Source: Deinococcus deserti VCD115 (GTDB lineage Bacteria; Deinococcota; Deinococci; Deinococcales; Deinococcaceae). Taken from it: DNA of 64,000 nt. Below are positions 33,121 to 43,608 of the stretch, piece by piece. The first letter of the stretch is position 1. Each line of letters begins with the position of its first letter. The stretch lies in the NCBI RefSeq assembly GCF_000020685.1, contig NC_012526.1, forward strand, positions 2,558,001-2,622,000, written 5' to 3'. The notes below the pieces were generated by a model, which ran no database searches, was not told where the DNA came from, and saw only the letters and a list, made by a program, of their open reading frames with translations. The position numbers and the translations under genes were made by a program.

Positions 33121-34755
33121 CTACCGCCGGTCTGAAGGCTCCTTTCCGCCCTTCTTGGCTTGTTTATGCCGGTACATGCGCTGGTCAGCCTCCTCGAACA
33201 CCTGACCGGCACTGCGGCCACCCCCGGCATGCGCCATTCCCACACTAAGCCCCGAAGTTGGGAACCCGCCGGCCCGCAGGGTCTCTTCTGCAGTCTGCAA
33301 CTGTGAGACCAGGGCAGCGTCCGCTCCAGGCGGCGCGATCAGCGCAAACTCGTCCCCGCCCAGACGGTAGGCGGTGATGTGCTCGCTTTCCATGTCCTGC
33401 AACAGCCGGGCGAAGACGCGCAGCAGATCGTCACCCCGGGCGTGCCCCTGGGTGTCGTTGAGGGTTTTCAGGCCGTCCAGGTCCATCAGCACCAGCAAAA
33501 AGGGATGATCCTCCAGCGTGCCCACTGCCTGCCCGAAGGCATGGCGGTTGTGCAGCCCGGTCAAGGTGTCGGTCCCGGCCAGATGCAGCGCACGCCGCAG
33601 TTGAACAATATGGGAGATGTTGTCTCTCATCAGCAGCCGAAGCTGATCTGCCAGGGCAAAAGCCAGCAGCAAGCCGTCCAGGGTGCCGCCCAGCAGGGTC
33701 AGCAGTTCCGTATTGCGCACCGGGTCCGGCATCAAACCGACATTGGCCGGCAGGATCATGGTGGCTGGGACCATCAGCGCCAGCAATCCAAACACAAAAA
33801 AACGTGCCGAGTAGAAGCCCTGGCGCCAGCTTGCCACTCCGCATACCAAAGCCAGCACCAGCCACAGCGAGACCACACCGGTCGCCAGAATGTGCGTGTA
33901 CGGCAGCAGCAGAAAACTGGAGGGCAGCAGCGCCAGCGGCAGCCACAGGTTCACCCGGCTCAGGCGGCCCAGCAGGGGCAGCCGCTGGTCGAGCTTCAGA
34001 AAATGCAGGTAGAACAGCGTGTTCAGCACTGGCAGCAGAAAAAAGCCCACGTAATGCCAGCGCAGATCATAGAACCCGAACACATCTGCCGGGACATGAA
34101 AAGTAAAGGCCCATGCCACGCAGTAGGTCAGTGCGTAGGCCGCGTAGTAGAAAAAGCTGCGGTTGTGCGTGCCCGCAAAAATAAACAGGTTGTAGCAGCT
34201 CAGCGCCAGCAGCGCCCCGAAGGCAACCAGCGTCAGCAGGTTGTCCAGATTGACCTGCTGACGGTAACGGTCCTGCGGTTCAAAGCTGAAATTCGGCTGG
34301 GAAGCAAAATACGGGCTCCGGATCTGCGCAACCACCCAGGTCCGCTCACCTGGGCGCAGGGTCAGGTCCAGGCCGTAGTGCAGCATATAGGCGTGCTTCG
34401 CGCGGTAGCCAGTCTGAAAAGTCTGCACTGGCTGTCCGGGGCGGTAGACCCGCACATCCACATGCTCCATCAGGCTGCCATAAGGGTTAAACACCCAGGC
34501 GCTGTCGGAAGTCAGGTTGCGGACCTGGGCAACCAGCCAGTAGCTCCCCCCTGTGAATTTTACCTTCTCGACGGGCGTCTGGCGGTCCCGCCACGCTGGA
34601 ATGTCGCGGAAGGAAAGGGGAAACTGGTGGTCACGGGCCGTGAAAAGCTGGAATCCGGCCTGCACAGCCGGAGGGCTGGTCCTTGATGACTGGGCTGCAG
34701 CCGGTGACCACAACGCTCCAAACGTCACGGCAACAACGATCAGGAAGGCCAGCAC
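33121..34755 (-). CDS. Membrane diguanylate cyclase (7TMR-DISM + GGDEF)
   Basis: A 544-residue membrane sensor that should make cyclic di-GMP. After a signal peptide (residues 1-22) comes an extracytoplasmic 7TMR-DISMED2-like domain (about 30-170), then seven transmembrane helices (about 180-375) and a cytoplasmic GGDEF domain. The active-site motif RLGGDEFAL is intact at about residue 468. The RxxD inhibitory I-site expected nine residues before it is not present. There is no EAL domain. The start is a GTG directly after an in-frame TAG, without a visible ribosome-binding site, so the exact N-terminus is uncertain. Confidence 0.9.
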   Translation of the reverse strand: MLAFLIVVAVTFGALWSPAAAQSSRTSPPAVQAGFQLFTARDHQFPLSFRDIPAWRDRQTPVEKVKFTGGSYWLVAQVRNLTSDSAWVFNPYGSLMEHVDVRVYRPGQPVQTFQTGYRAKHAYMLHYGLDLTLRPGERTWVVAQIRSPYFASQPNFSFEPQDRYRQQVNLDNLLTLVAFGALLALSCYNLFIFAGTHNRSFFYYAAYALTYCVAWAFTFHVPADVFGFYDLRWHYVGFFLLPVLNTLFYLHFLKLDQRLPLLGRLSRVNLWLPLALLPSSFLLLPYTHILATGVVSLWLVLALVCGVASWRQGFYSARFFVFGLLALMVPATMILPANVGLMPDPVRNTELLTLLGGTLDGLLLAFALADQLRLLMRDNISHIVQLRRALHLAGTDTLTGLHNRHAFGQAVGTLEDHPFLLVLMDLDGLKTLNDTQGHARGDDLLRVFARLLQDMESEHITAYRLGGDEFALIAPPGADAALVSQLQTAEETLRAGGFPTSGLSVGMAHAGGGRSAGQVFEEADQRMYRHKQAKKGGKEPSDRR

Positions 34756-34965
34756 CTAGCCAGTCCAGACCGGAGCAAAGCCCCCCGGTCTTTTCTGCAC
34801 GTACTTCGCCCACTGTGTCACCCGGCTGCCTGCCCTCCCTTTCCAAGCTCGACTTGAAAAAGTATGGGCAACGCTCCGATACAAGAATATGACTCAAAAC
34901 AGACAATGGTTAGATTGAGATGCGGCGGCTTTCCGTAAGGGTGGCGAATGGAGGCCAATAACAAA

Positions 34966-35051
34966 CAGGCTGGTTTTCCTGACAGATGAGGAAAACCAGC
35001 CTGCTGAAAGACAGTTGTCAGGACCAGCTGGCGGACATTTCCGTCCGCCAG
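34966..35051 (-). terminator. Tandem hairpins after glmS
   Basis: Two hairpins follow the glmS stop on the minus strand. The first is at 35051-35028 (CTGGCGGAC/GTCCGCCAG, 9 bp). The second is at 35003-34966 (CAGGCTGGTTTTCCT/AGGAAAACCAGCCTG, 15 bp), followed by TTTGTT. The 307-base gap between the cyclase start and glmS otherwise holds only an AT-rich stretch near 34850-34925, probably the cyclase promoter region. Confidence 0.75.
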
Positions 35052-35062
35052 CCAGAGAAGAA

Positions 35063-36883
<1,821 letters not shown>

Positions 36884-36962
36884 AGTTGCTCCTGCGAGGC
36901 AGGGCCTGCCATCAGGACGCCTGTGCGCCACGTGACCGCATGCCACTGCCTCTGATCCCGAC

Positions 36963-37021
36963 AACATAAGCCGCGGGATCCGGTGTCTGATCTGATTTTT
37001 TTCACTGCGCGGCCTTATGTT
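36963..37021 (-). promoter_or_regulatory. Inverted repeat in the glmS leader
   Basis: AACATAAGGCCGCG and CGCGGCTTATGTT (minus-strand reading, 37021-37008 and 36975-36963) pair over 13 bp with one bulged base and a 32-nt loop that includes an A-run. It lies about 80 nt before the glmS start. It could be an RNA hairpin or a spaced operator. The rest of the 371-base gap holds only hairpins that follow the upstream gene. Confidence 0.45.
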
Positions 37022-37186
37022 TACGTTGCCGTAAGGGTTATCGCCGCGCTTCACTTACCGGAGTAAGTCGGGTAGGCCCGTGAGTAAGGGGCCTGGAGGC
37101 ATCCGCAGAAACATCGCCGACCTCCACCTCGTATCCTGTCTGCGCCAGTAAATGCAGCTGACAGGCCTTGCGCTGCCCTGTTTCGT

Positions 37187-37232
37187 GTGAACCCGACACC
37201 AAAGGTTCACCGGGCAGCATAGCATCTGCCCG
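37187..37232 (-). terminator. Tandem hairpins after the PLP-enzyme gene
   Basis: Two 7-bp hairpins follow the stop at 37255 on the minus strand: CGGGCAG/CTGCCCG (37232-37211), then GTGAACC/GGTTCAC (37210-37187). There is no T-run, so termination may be weak. Confidence 0.45.
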
Positions 37233-37254
37233 GAGCCTCAGGTGAGTATTTAGC

Positions 37255-38460
37255 TCAAAGGGAGACGGTTGTGCGTTCCTCGGCAGCCTGCAGGGCCTGA
37301 AGCACATCGTCAATCAGGTCCTGGGGGTCCTCGATGCCCACCGAGAGGCGCACCAGTCCAGGTGTAACGCCCTGGCGGGCCAGCGTTTCTTCGCCCAACA
37401 GCTGATGGGTGGTGCTGGCCGGGTGGCACGACAGGCTTTCCACGTCGCCCAAGCTGACGGCCTGAGTAAAAAGCTTCAGGGCGTTCAGGAACCGGAAGGC
37501 AGCGTCCTGTGAACCCAAATCCAGGCTGACCAGCCCCCCGTAGGCCTTCATCTGCCGGCCGGCCAGCTCATGGCCCGGGTGTGTGGGCAATCCCGGGTAG
37601 TGAACCGCCTGTATCCCTGGGTGGCCCAGCAGCGCAGTCGCCAGGGCCTGCGCGCCAGAGCAGTGGGCTTCCATCCGCAGCGGCAGGGTTTTCAGGCCTC
37701 GCAGCAGCAGGTAAGCCTCAAAGGGTGCCAACACCGAGCCCACATGGCGGAGCCCATGCAGACGCAGTTCAGCCACCAGTTCGGCTCCCGCAGCGACCAC
37801 CCCGGCCACCACGTCACCGTGTCCGCTGATGTACTTGGTGGCCGAGTGCATCACGAGGTCCGCGCCGTGCTCCAGCGGCCGGGTCAGGTAGGGCGTGGAA
37901 AAGGTGTTGTCCACGACCACCAGGGCTCCGGCAGCGTGGGCAATGTCGCTGGCTGCCTGCAGGTCCACCACGCGGAGAGTGGGGTTGGTGGGGGTTTCCA
38001 GCCAGACCAGACGGGTGCGGCTGTTCATTACGTCCCGCAGTTCGTCCAGATCACGCACGTCGTGCACCCTGACGTCAAAGCGGCCGAGAATGTCGCGCAG
38101 CAGTCCCTCGGTGCCGCCGTACAGCGGCCCCATGAAGGCGACCTCGTCCCCCGCCTTGAGGAAGGTCAGGGCAATGGCGCTCGCTGCCCCCATGCCACTG
38201 CCGAAGGCCACGGCGTCTCCGGCTTCTTCCAGGCTGGCGACCTTCTCCTCGAAGGCACGCACAGTGGGGTTGCTCAGACGAGAGTAGAAATAACCACTTT
38301 CCTCGCCAGCAAACAGGCGGGCGCCACGCTCGGCACTGCCGTAGCCGAAGGTAGAGGTGGCATAGATAGGCACGGCGTGCGCCCCCGTGACAGGATCAAG
38401 GCCGTGGCCAGCATGCACCGCCCGGGTACGGAACCCGAACTCCTTGGATTGTTGAGCCAT
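37255..38460 (-). CDS. Cys/Met-metabolism PLP enzyme (gamma-lyase/synthase type)
   Basis: A 401-residue PLP enzyme of the trans-sulfuration family (cystathionine gamma-synthase, O-acyl-homoserine sulfhydrylase, methionine gamma-lyase). Features are PIYATSTFGYGSAERG near the N-terminus, YSRLSNPTVRAFEEKVA, the Asp of VVVDNTFSTPYLTRPLEHG and the PLP lysine in HSATKYISGHGDVVAG. The C-terminal SCHPASTTHQLL and LVRLSVGIEDPQDLIDD are conserved. By eye it is closest to methionine gamma-lyase/sulfhydrylase types, and the exact reaction is not decidable. TACAGT ends 5 nt before the ATG. Confidence 0.88.
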   Translation of the reverse strand: MAQQSKEFGFRTRAVHAGHGLDPVTGAHAVPIYATSTFGYGSAERGARLFAGEESGYFYSRLSNPTVRAFEEKVASLEEAGDAVAFGSGMGAASAIALTFLKAGDEVAFMGPLYGGTEGLLRDILGRFDVRVHDVRDLDELRDVMNSRTRLVWLETPTNPTLRVVDLQAASDIAHAAGALVVVDNTFSTPYLTRPLEHGADLVMHSATKYISGHGDVVAGVVAAGAELVAELRLHGLRHVGSVLAPFEAYLLLRGLKTLPLRMEAHCSGAQALATALLGHPGIQAVHYPGLPTHPGHELAGRQMKAYGGLVSLDLGSQDAAFRFLNALKLFTQAVSLGDVESLSCHPASTTHQLLGEETLARQGVTPGLVRLSVGIEDPQDLIDDVLQALQAAEERTTVSL

Positions 38461-38465
38461 ACCTG

Positions 38466-38471
38466 ACTGTA
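38466..38471 (-). promoter_or_regulatory. -10 element of the PLP-enzyme gene
   Basis: TACAGT on the minus strand, 5 nt before the ATG at 38460. Confidence 0.4.
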
Positions 38472-38597
38472 CTGTCTAGACGAGCGCTCCGGCCAGCGAA
38501 TCTGAACGCCCTGAAAAGACGGGTCGCATGCCTTTCCCATAAGGGCTGCGTTAGGATTGGCGCACTGCCCCTTTACGGGGCTGCACGGAGACTGCAC

Positions 38598-38804
38598 ATG
38601 CCCACGTACCTGTACAAGAACATCGAAACCGGCGAGATCTACGAGCTGATCCAAAGTATGCGCGACGCCCCTTACACCCGTCACCCCGAAACCGACGTGG
38701 CCATCAAACGGATCCTGGCCCGCCCCGGCATTGCTTTCAAAGGCAGCGGCTTTTATGTCAACGACTCCCGCCCCAAGGATGAGGGCAGCAAAGGCAGCGA
38801 GTGA
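38598..38804 (+). CDS. FmdB-like small protein lacking its zinc cysteines
   Basis: A 68-residue protein matching FmdB-type zinc-ribbon proteins in its start (MPTYLYKNIETGEIYE) and in the IAFKGSGFYVNDSR segment. FmdB proteins carry two CxxC pairs, after MPTYxY and before the RRL segment. Here both are gone (NIETG and RHPETDVAIKR occupy the places), so no zinc ribbon can form. GGAGA lies 6 nt before the ATG and a -10-like TAGGAT sits at 38552-38557. The stop overlaps the GTG start of the protease gene (GTGA), so the two are co-translated. Confidence 0.8.
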   Translation: MPTYLYKNIETGEIYELIQSMRDAPYTRHPETDVAIKRILARPGIAFKGSGFYVNDSRPKDEGSKGSE

Positions 38805-39901
38805 AAGCAGCGCGCGCCCTGGCATTGGCGGCGCTTCTGACAGCAGCGGCCACGGGCGCGTATGTCACTGGCCGTGTCACGGCGCAAAAGGCCCTCGTCA
38901 CGAATGACGAAATCAATACGGTCGAGGTCACCCAGAAGGCCCTGCAGGCGGTTGTCCGGGTGGATGTCCGCCTGCGCAAGGACGCTTTGCAGCCCGGGGA
39001 CGACCCCAACGAGACCGGCAGCGGGTTTTTCTACAAGAAGGACCTGATCGTCACCAACTACCACGTCATTCAGTACCAGGAGTCGATCAGCGTGGTCCTC
39101 TACAACGGCCGACGGGTCCCGGCGCGGATCGAGGGCGTGGACCGCGATATCGATATCGCCGTGCTGCGGGTCAGCGGCGTCACGGCACCCAAAACCCTGG
39201 CCTTCGGTCAGAGCGCCCGGCTGATCCCGGGGCAGAAGCTCATCACTATCGGCACGCCCCTGAAGATCCAGAACTTCGTGAGCACAGGAGTGTTCAGCGT
39301 GCTCGCCAGCGCGCGTGACGTGCCGCGCGGTGACAATCTGGCGCAGGAGGTCGGGCAGTACCTGATCACCACCGCCAGCATCCAGCAGGGCAACAGCGGC
39401 GGGCCTATCCTGGATTCCCGCGGCGCGGTCGTGGGTGTGGCCGACGCGAATGCCGCCCCCAACGCCGTGGTGCCGGGCGTGATCGGCATTGCACTGCCGG
39501 GTGACCTGGTCAAACAGAGCCTGGATGATCTGGAAAAGATCGGGGTTCCGCAGCGCGGCACGCTGGGCGTCACCCTGGTGGATCTGGATACCCTGGACCC
39601 GGCGCTGCGCAACCTTGCCGGCCTGAGCAGCAGCGAAGGCGCCCTGGTGGACGAGGTCCCGGCCGGCACGGCAGGCGCACGTGCGGGCCTGCGCGGCTCG
39701 CTGCGCAACAGCCGCGGGCAGCTGCTTTCACCCCTGGGCGACATCATCGTGGCGGTCAACGGGCAGCGGGTCCAGAGTTCTTTCGACGTGGTGCGGCTGG
39801 TGGCCGCCAAGCGCCCGGGACAGACCATCACGCTGCGGGTGTGGCGAAACAAGAAGGCTGTGGACGTGAAGGTCACGCTGCTCAAACGCACGCTGCAGTA
39901 G
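38801..39901 (+). CDS. HtrA-like trypsin-fold protease with PDZ domain
   Basis: A 366-residue exported or membrane-anchored serine protease. Residues 5-25 (RALALAALLTAAATGAYVTG) are a signal peptide or anchor. The triad is His in VTNYHVIQ, Asp in DRDIDIAVLRV and Ser in IQQGNSGGPIL. A PDZ domain follows with ALVDEVPAGTAGARAGLRG and GDIIVAVNGQRVQSS. The GTG start overlaps the FmdB-like gene. It is distinct from the other HtrA-like protein at 17.7 kb, which has a longer Pro/Thr linker. Confidence 0.9.
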   Translation: MKAARALALAALLTAAATGAYVTGRVTAQKALVTNDEINTVEVTQKALQAVVRVDVRLRKDALQPGDDPNETGSGFFYKKDLIVTNYHVIQYQESISVVLYNGRRVPARIEGVDRDIDIAVLRVSGVTAPKTLAFGQSARLIPGQKLITIGTPLKIQNFVSTGVFSVLASARDVPRGDNLAQEVGQYLITTASIQQGNSGGPILDSRGAVVGVADANAAPNAVVPGVIGIALPGDLVKQSLDDLEKIGVPQRGTLGVTLVDLDTLDPALRNLAGLSSSEGALVDEVPAGTAGARAGLRGSLRNSRGQLLSPLGDIIVAVNGQRVQSSFDVVRLVAAKRPGQTITLRVWRNKKAVDVKVTLLKRTLQ

Positions 39902-39953
39902 GCACCTTCCCCTGGACGGGGTTCCTGATCAGGTCTTCATGTCGGAGCAGCGC

Positions 39954-39959
39954 TATGCT
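39954..39959 (+). promoter_or_regulatory. -10 element of the kinase pair
   Basis: TATGCT lies 10 nt before the ATG at 39970, predicting a leader of about 3 nt. Confidence 0.45.
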
Positions 39960-39969
39960 CTGAGCTGTC

Positions 39970-40581
39970 ATGTACGTCGTGGTGGAAGGCCCCATCGGGG
40001 TAGGAAAAACAAGCCTGGCCGGGCGGCTCGCCGCGCGCTATGGCGCCGAACTCAACCTGGAAATCGTCGAGGAAAACCCCTTCCTGGCGCGCTTCTATGA
40101 GCAGCCGGACGCGTACTCGTTCCAGGTACAGGTCTTCTTTCTGCTCTCACGCTTCAAGCAGCTCTCGGCCCTTTCACAGCCGGGACTGTTCAGCGGGAAC
40201 GTGGTCAGCGACTACCTGTTCGACAAGGACTTCATCTTTGCGGCCATGAACCTCAAAGACGCTGAATTCCACCTGTACGAGGACCTCTACGCGCACCTCT
40301 CGCCGCGCCTGCCCACCCCTGATCTGGTGATCTACCTGCGGGCCGACACCGACGAGCTGCTGCGCCGCATCGCCCGGCGCGGGCGGCCGTTCGAGCGCGA
40401 TATGCAGGCCAGTTATCTGGCCGAACTGACCAGCCGCTACGACGAGTACTTCCGCACTTACCGCCATCCGCTGCTGACCATCGAGGCCGGCCAGTACGAC
40501 TTCGTGGGCTGCGCCGAGGATGAACAGGTCATCCTGGAGCGCATTCACGACGCCCTGCAGCCTAAAACAGCCGCCGACTGA
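39970..40581 (+). CDS. Deoxynucleoside kinase (dNK family), first copy
   Basis: A 203-residue deoxynucleoside kinase of the dGK/dAK type, which phosphorylates purine deoxynucleosides for dNTP salvage. The P-loop GPIGVGKTS is at residues 8-16. A dNK-type Glu lies in VEENPFLARFYEQP, the substrate motif in VSDYLFDKDFIFA, and the lid arginines in LRRIARRGRPFERD. Deinococcus is known to carry two neighbouring kinases with different base preference; I cannot tell which copy prefers dG. The second copy starts 73 nt after the stop. Confidence 0.9.
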   Translation: MYVVVEGPIGVGKTSLAGRLAARYGAELNLEIVEENPFLARFYEQPDAYSFQVQVFFLLSRFKQLSALSQPGLFSGNVVSDYLFDKDFIFAAMNLKDAEFHLYEDLYAHLSPRLPTPDLVIYLRADTDELLRRIARRGRPFERDMQASYLAELTSRYDEYFRTYRHPLLTIEAGQYDFVGCAEDEQVILERIHDALQPKTAAD

Positions 40582-40654
40582 TCCGCCCTTCGCTGCTTTC
40601 TGCTTCTCGCGCCTGCCCGGGGCCTGCCGGCGCATCCACGCAAGGTGGTCTGAT

Positions 40655-41278
<624 letters not shown>

Positions 41279-41297
41279 AAGCAGCCTGCACGGCTGG

Positions 41298-41303
41298 TAC
41301 TCT
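41298..41303 (+). promoter_or_regulatory. -10 element of murE
   Basis: TACTCT lies 7 nt before the ATG at 41311 and defines the murE start 29 codons inside the longest open frame. CTGAAA 17 nt further upstream is a weak -35 candidate. Confidence 0.5.
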
Positions 41304-41310
41304 GCCGGAC

Positions 41311-42792
41311 ATGCGTCTGCACGATCTGGCCGCCGCTCTGAATGTCCCCACCACCAGCCTGCCGGACCTGCCGGTGGTCGGCGTGACCCACAATGCTGCC
41401 TGGGTGCAGCCCGGCTTTGCGTTCGTGGCGATCCGCGGCGCAAAGTTCGACGGCCACAGCTTTCTGCAGCAGGTCAGGGAAGCTGGCGCGGTCGCCGTTC
41501 TGGGCGAGGGTATGCCTGACGGTATGAACTCACCGCTGCCCTACCTGACAGTGCCCTCGGCCCGTGCGGCCCTGGCCGACGCGGCAGCAGCCCTGGCCGG
41601 GCATCCCAGCCGGGCGCTGAAGGTCGTGGGGGTCACCGGTACCGACGGCAAAACCACCACCAGCTGGCTGACCCGTCATCTGCTGCGCGAGGCTGGCCTG
41701 CAGACAGGGCTGCTGTCCACCGTGGGTTTCGAACTGCCTGACGGCGAACTGCGGCATTTTCCGGCCCACTTCACCACCCCTGAGGCCCCGCAGGTGCAAC
41801 AGACCCTCCAGGACATGGTCGCCGCCGGCGCCAGCGCGGTGGTGCTGGAAGCCAGCAGTCACGCCCTGGCCCTGGACCGGGTACGCGGGGTGGACTGGGA
41901 CGTGGCGGTATGGACGCACCTGACCAGCGAACATCTGGACTTTCACGGCACGGTGGAAAACTACTTCGCCGACAAGCGCCGGCTGGTCGAGCGCGCGCCG
42001 TTTGCGGTCCTGAACGCTGACGACCCCTGGACCGGGCAGCTGCGCGGGGTGGCGCCAGCCGAAACCACCTACAGCCTGGACGGCGCCGGGGCTGACTGGC
42101 AGGCCACGGACATCCAGGAACGGCTGACCGGCCTGCATTTCCAGGTTAACTCGCCGCTGGGCGCCTTCGACGCCGCCTTACCGATGATCGGGCGCTTCAA
42201 CGTGGCCAATGCGCTGGCGGCCATGGCCGCCGCCGCACACCTTGGCGCTGACGCGGCGCAGCTGGCCGCAGGGCTGGCCAGTTTCCGGGGCGTGCCTGGG
42301 CGCATGGAACTGGTGCCCGCCGGCGGACAGGAGGTGCGGGTCATCGTGGATTTCGCGCACACGCCGCCCAGCCTGGAAAAAGCACTGAGCACCCTGCGGG
42401 CCACCACCACCGGGCGGCTGTGGGTGCTGATCGGCTCGGCCGGTGGTCCCCGTGACCCGGGCAAACGCGCCCCTCTGGGCGAGGTGGCCACCCGTCTGGC
42501 CGATCACGCCGTGTTTACCGAGGAAGACAGCCGCGACACGCCGCTGGAAGACATTTTGCGGGAGATGGAACGTGGCGCCCGGCAGGGGGGCCGCACCAAC
42601 TTCATAAGCATCGGGGACCGGCGTGAGGCGATCAGGCATGTCATTCAGGCGGCGGGCAGTGGCGACACGGTGCTGCTGGCCGGCAAGGGTCCCGAAGACA
42701 CCCTGGAGCGGCTGACCGGGACCCTGCCCTGGAATGAGGTGCAGGAGGCGCGTGAGGCGCTGGCCCTGCGCGCCACACCCTCTTCAGCGTGA
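41311..42792 (+). CDS. murE: UDP-MurNAc-tripeptide ligase MurE, probably L-ornithine adding
   Basis: A 493-residue Mur ligase that adds the third stem amino acid to UDP-MurNAc-Ala-Glu. The ATP loop is VVGVTGTDGKTTTSW (about residues 107-121). EASSHALALDRVRGVDWDV and TSEHLDFHGTVENYFADKR are MurE-specific. DAP-type enzymes have DNPR near residue 410; here the place reads TEEDSRDTPLEDI, so the DAP-recognising Asn-Pro is absent. Deinococcus peptidoglycan has L-ornithine at this position, in keeping with this. The ATG is fixed by a -10 box; the gene overlaps the convergent downstream gene by nine bases. Confidence 0.93.
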   Translation: MRLHDLAAALNVPTTSLPDLPVVGVTHNAAWVQPGFAFVAIRGAKFDGHSFLQQVREAGAVAVLGEGMPDGMNSPLPYLTVPSARAALADAAAALAGHPSRALKVVGVTGTDGKTTTSWLTRHLLREAGLQTGLLSTVGFELPDGELRHFPAHFTTPEAPQVQQTLQDMVAAGASAVVLEASSHALALDRVRGVDWDVAVWTHLTSEHLDFHGTVENYFADKRRLVERAPFAVLNADDPWTGQLRGVAPAETTYSLDGAGADWQATDIQERLTGLHFQVNSPLGAFDAALPMIGRFNVANALAAMAAAAHLGADAAQLAAGLASFRGVPGRMELVPAGGQEVRVIVDFAHTPPSLEKALSTLRATTTGRLWVLIGSAGGPRDPGKRAPLGEVATRLADHAVFTEEDSRDTPLEDILREMERGARQGGRTNFISIGDRREAIRHVIQAAGSGDTVLLAGKGPEDTLERLTGTLPWNEVQEAREALALRATPSSA

Positions 42793-43425
42793 CAGGCTTT
42801 CCCTGCCGAAGAGGCTGCCGTACACCGCCCGCGCGTTGGGCGTAAAGGCCCCCTGCACCCAATAGGGCAGCCCCGGCGTGGCGTTGGTCACACGGAAGGC
42901 CCCGGATTCGCTGGTGGTCATTACGGCGGTCCAGCCGCGGCGCAGCTTCAGGTCGTAATACGAGTTCAGACCCGTGCACCGGCCCTGGATGGTCGAGGCG
43001 CGGTCGCTGTAGACCCACTGGGTGCGCCGCGTCGGCTCGGTGGGGTGGTCAGCCTGAAACAGCAGCGCGGCGCTGTTTTTCCCGGCCTGATAGACCAGCA
43101 GGCTCTCGGCAATATAGGTGCGCGGCTCGGAGGGCCGGGCCGTGACACCGGAACATACGTTCATGGGAGCCGTCGCGGGGCGGAACGACGCGGGAATGTC
43201 GATGCTGAACAGCCCCCCGCGCAGCGTGCTGAGCCCGACGATCCTGCCCTCGGTGAAATTGGCGAGCAGCACGCGCACGTCCTGTTCGCCCAGCTGCGCT
43301 TTGACCTGCGCCACGTTGCGGATCTGGCCCTCGATGGCTACGGCCCCTGCGCCGCCCCCGGCACCGAGCAACGCCAGCAGCCCCAGAGACCTGACCATTT
43401 TCCTTGCCGTCCACGACGTGTTCAT
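42784..43425 (-). CDS. Secreted protein of unknown function
   Basis: A 213-residue protein that I do not recognise. Residues 9-30 (KMVRSLGLLALLGAGGGAGAVA) form a signal peptide. The rest is soluble and beta-rich, with two cysteines (NVCSGV and GRCTGL) that could form a disulfide outside the cytoplasm. The middle part (RTYIAESLLVYQAGKNSAALLF) has alternating hydrophobic residues. TAGCGT lies 6 nt before the ATG, so the mRNA is probably leaderless. It converges on murE and overlaps its 3' end. Confidence 0.72.
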   Translation of the reverse strand: MNTSWTARKMVRSLGLLALLGAGGGAGAVAIEGQIRNVAQVKAQLGEQDVRVLLANFTEGRIVGLSTLRGGLFSIDIPASFRPATAPMNVCSGVTARPSEPRTYIAESLLVYQAGKNSAALLFQADHPTEPTRRTQWVYSDRASTIQGRCTGLNSYYDLKLRRGWTAVMTTSESGAFRVTNATPGLPYWVQGAFTPNARAVYGSLFGRESLSR

Positions 43426-43431
43426 GCCGTG

Positions 43432-43437
43432 ACGCTA
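43432..43437 (-). promoter_or_regulatory. -10 element of the secreted-protein gene
   Basis: TAGCGT on the minus strand, 6 nt before the ATG at 43425. The same hexamer and spacing are used by dps. Confidence 0.5.
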
Positions 43438-43608
43438 TGGGCGCGGTTTCATGGGCCTGTCAGGCCAACATGCCTGGAGCGCACCCGGCTACCTGGCGGA
43501 TGTTGCCGCCTGATCCCAGGCACGAGACTTCAGATCAGGGGCGCAAGCCTCAGGGCTCCTTCATTTGCCCTGATCCGCACACCCACGGCCCCCCAGCAGG
43601 ATGAATTC

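Noticed and set aside
36963..37021. Radiation/desiccation response motif (RDRM) near glmS
   Set aside because: The TTATGT and ACATAA-like ends are on arms 32 nt apart, whereas the RDRM is a compact 17-bp palindrome.
36884..37254. glmS ribozyme upstream of glmS
   Set aside because: I looked for the conserved core of the ribozyme in the leader and did not find it; only an unrelated inverted repeat is clear.
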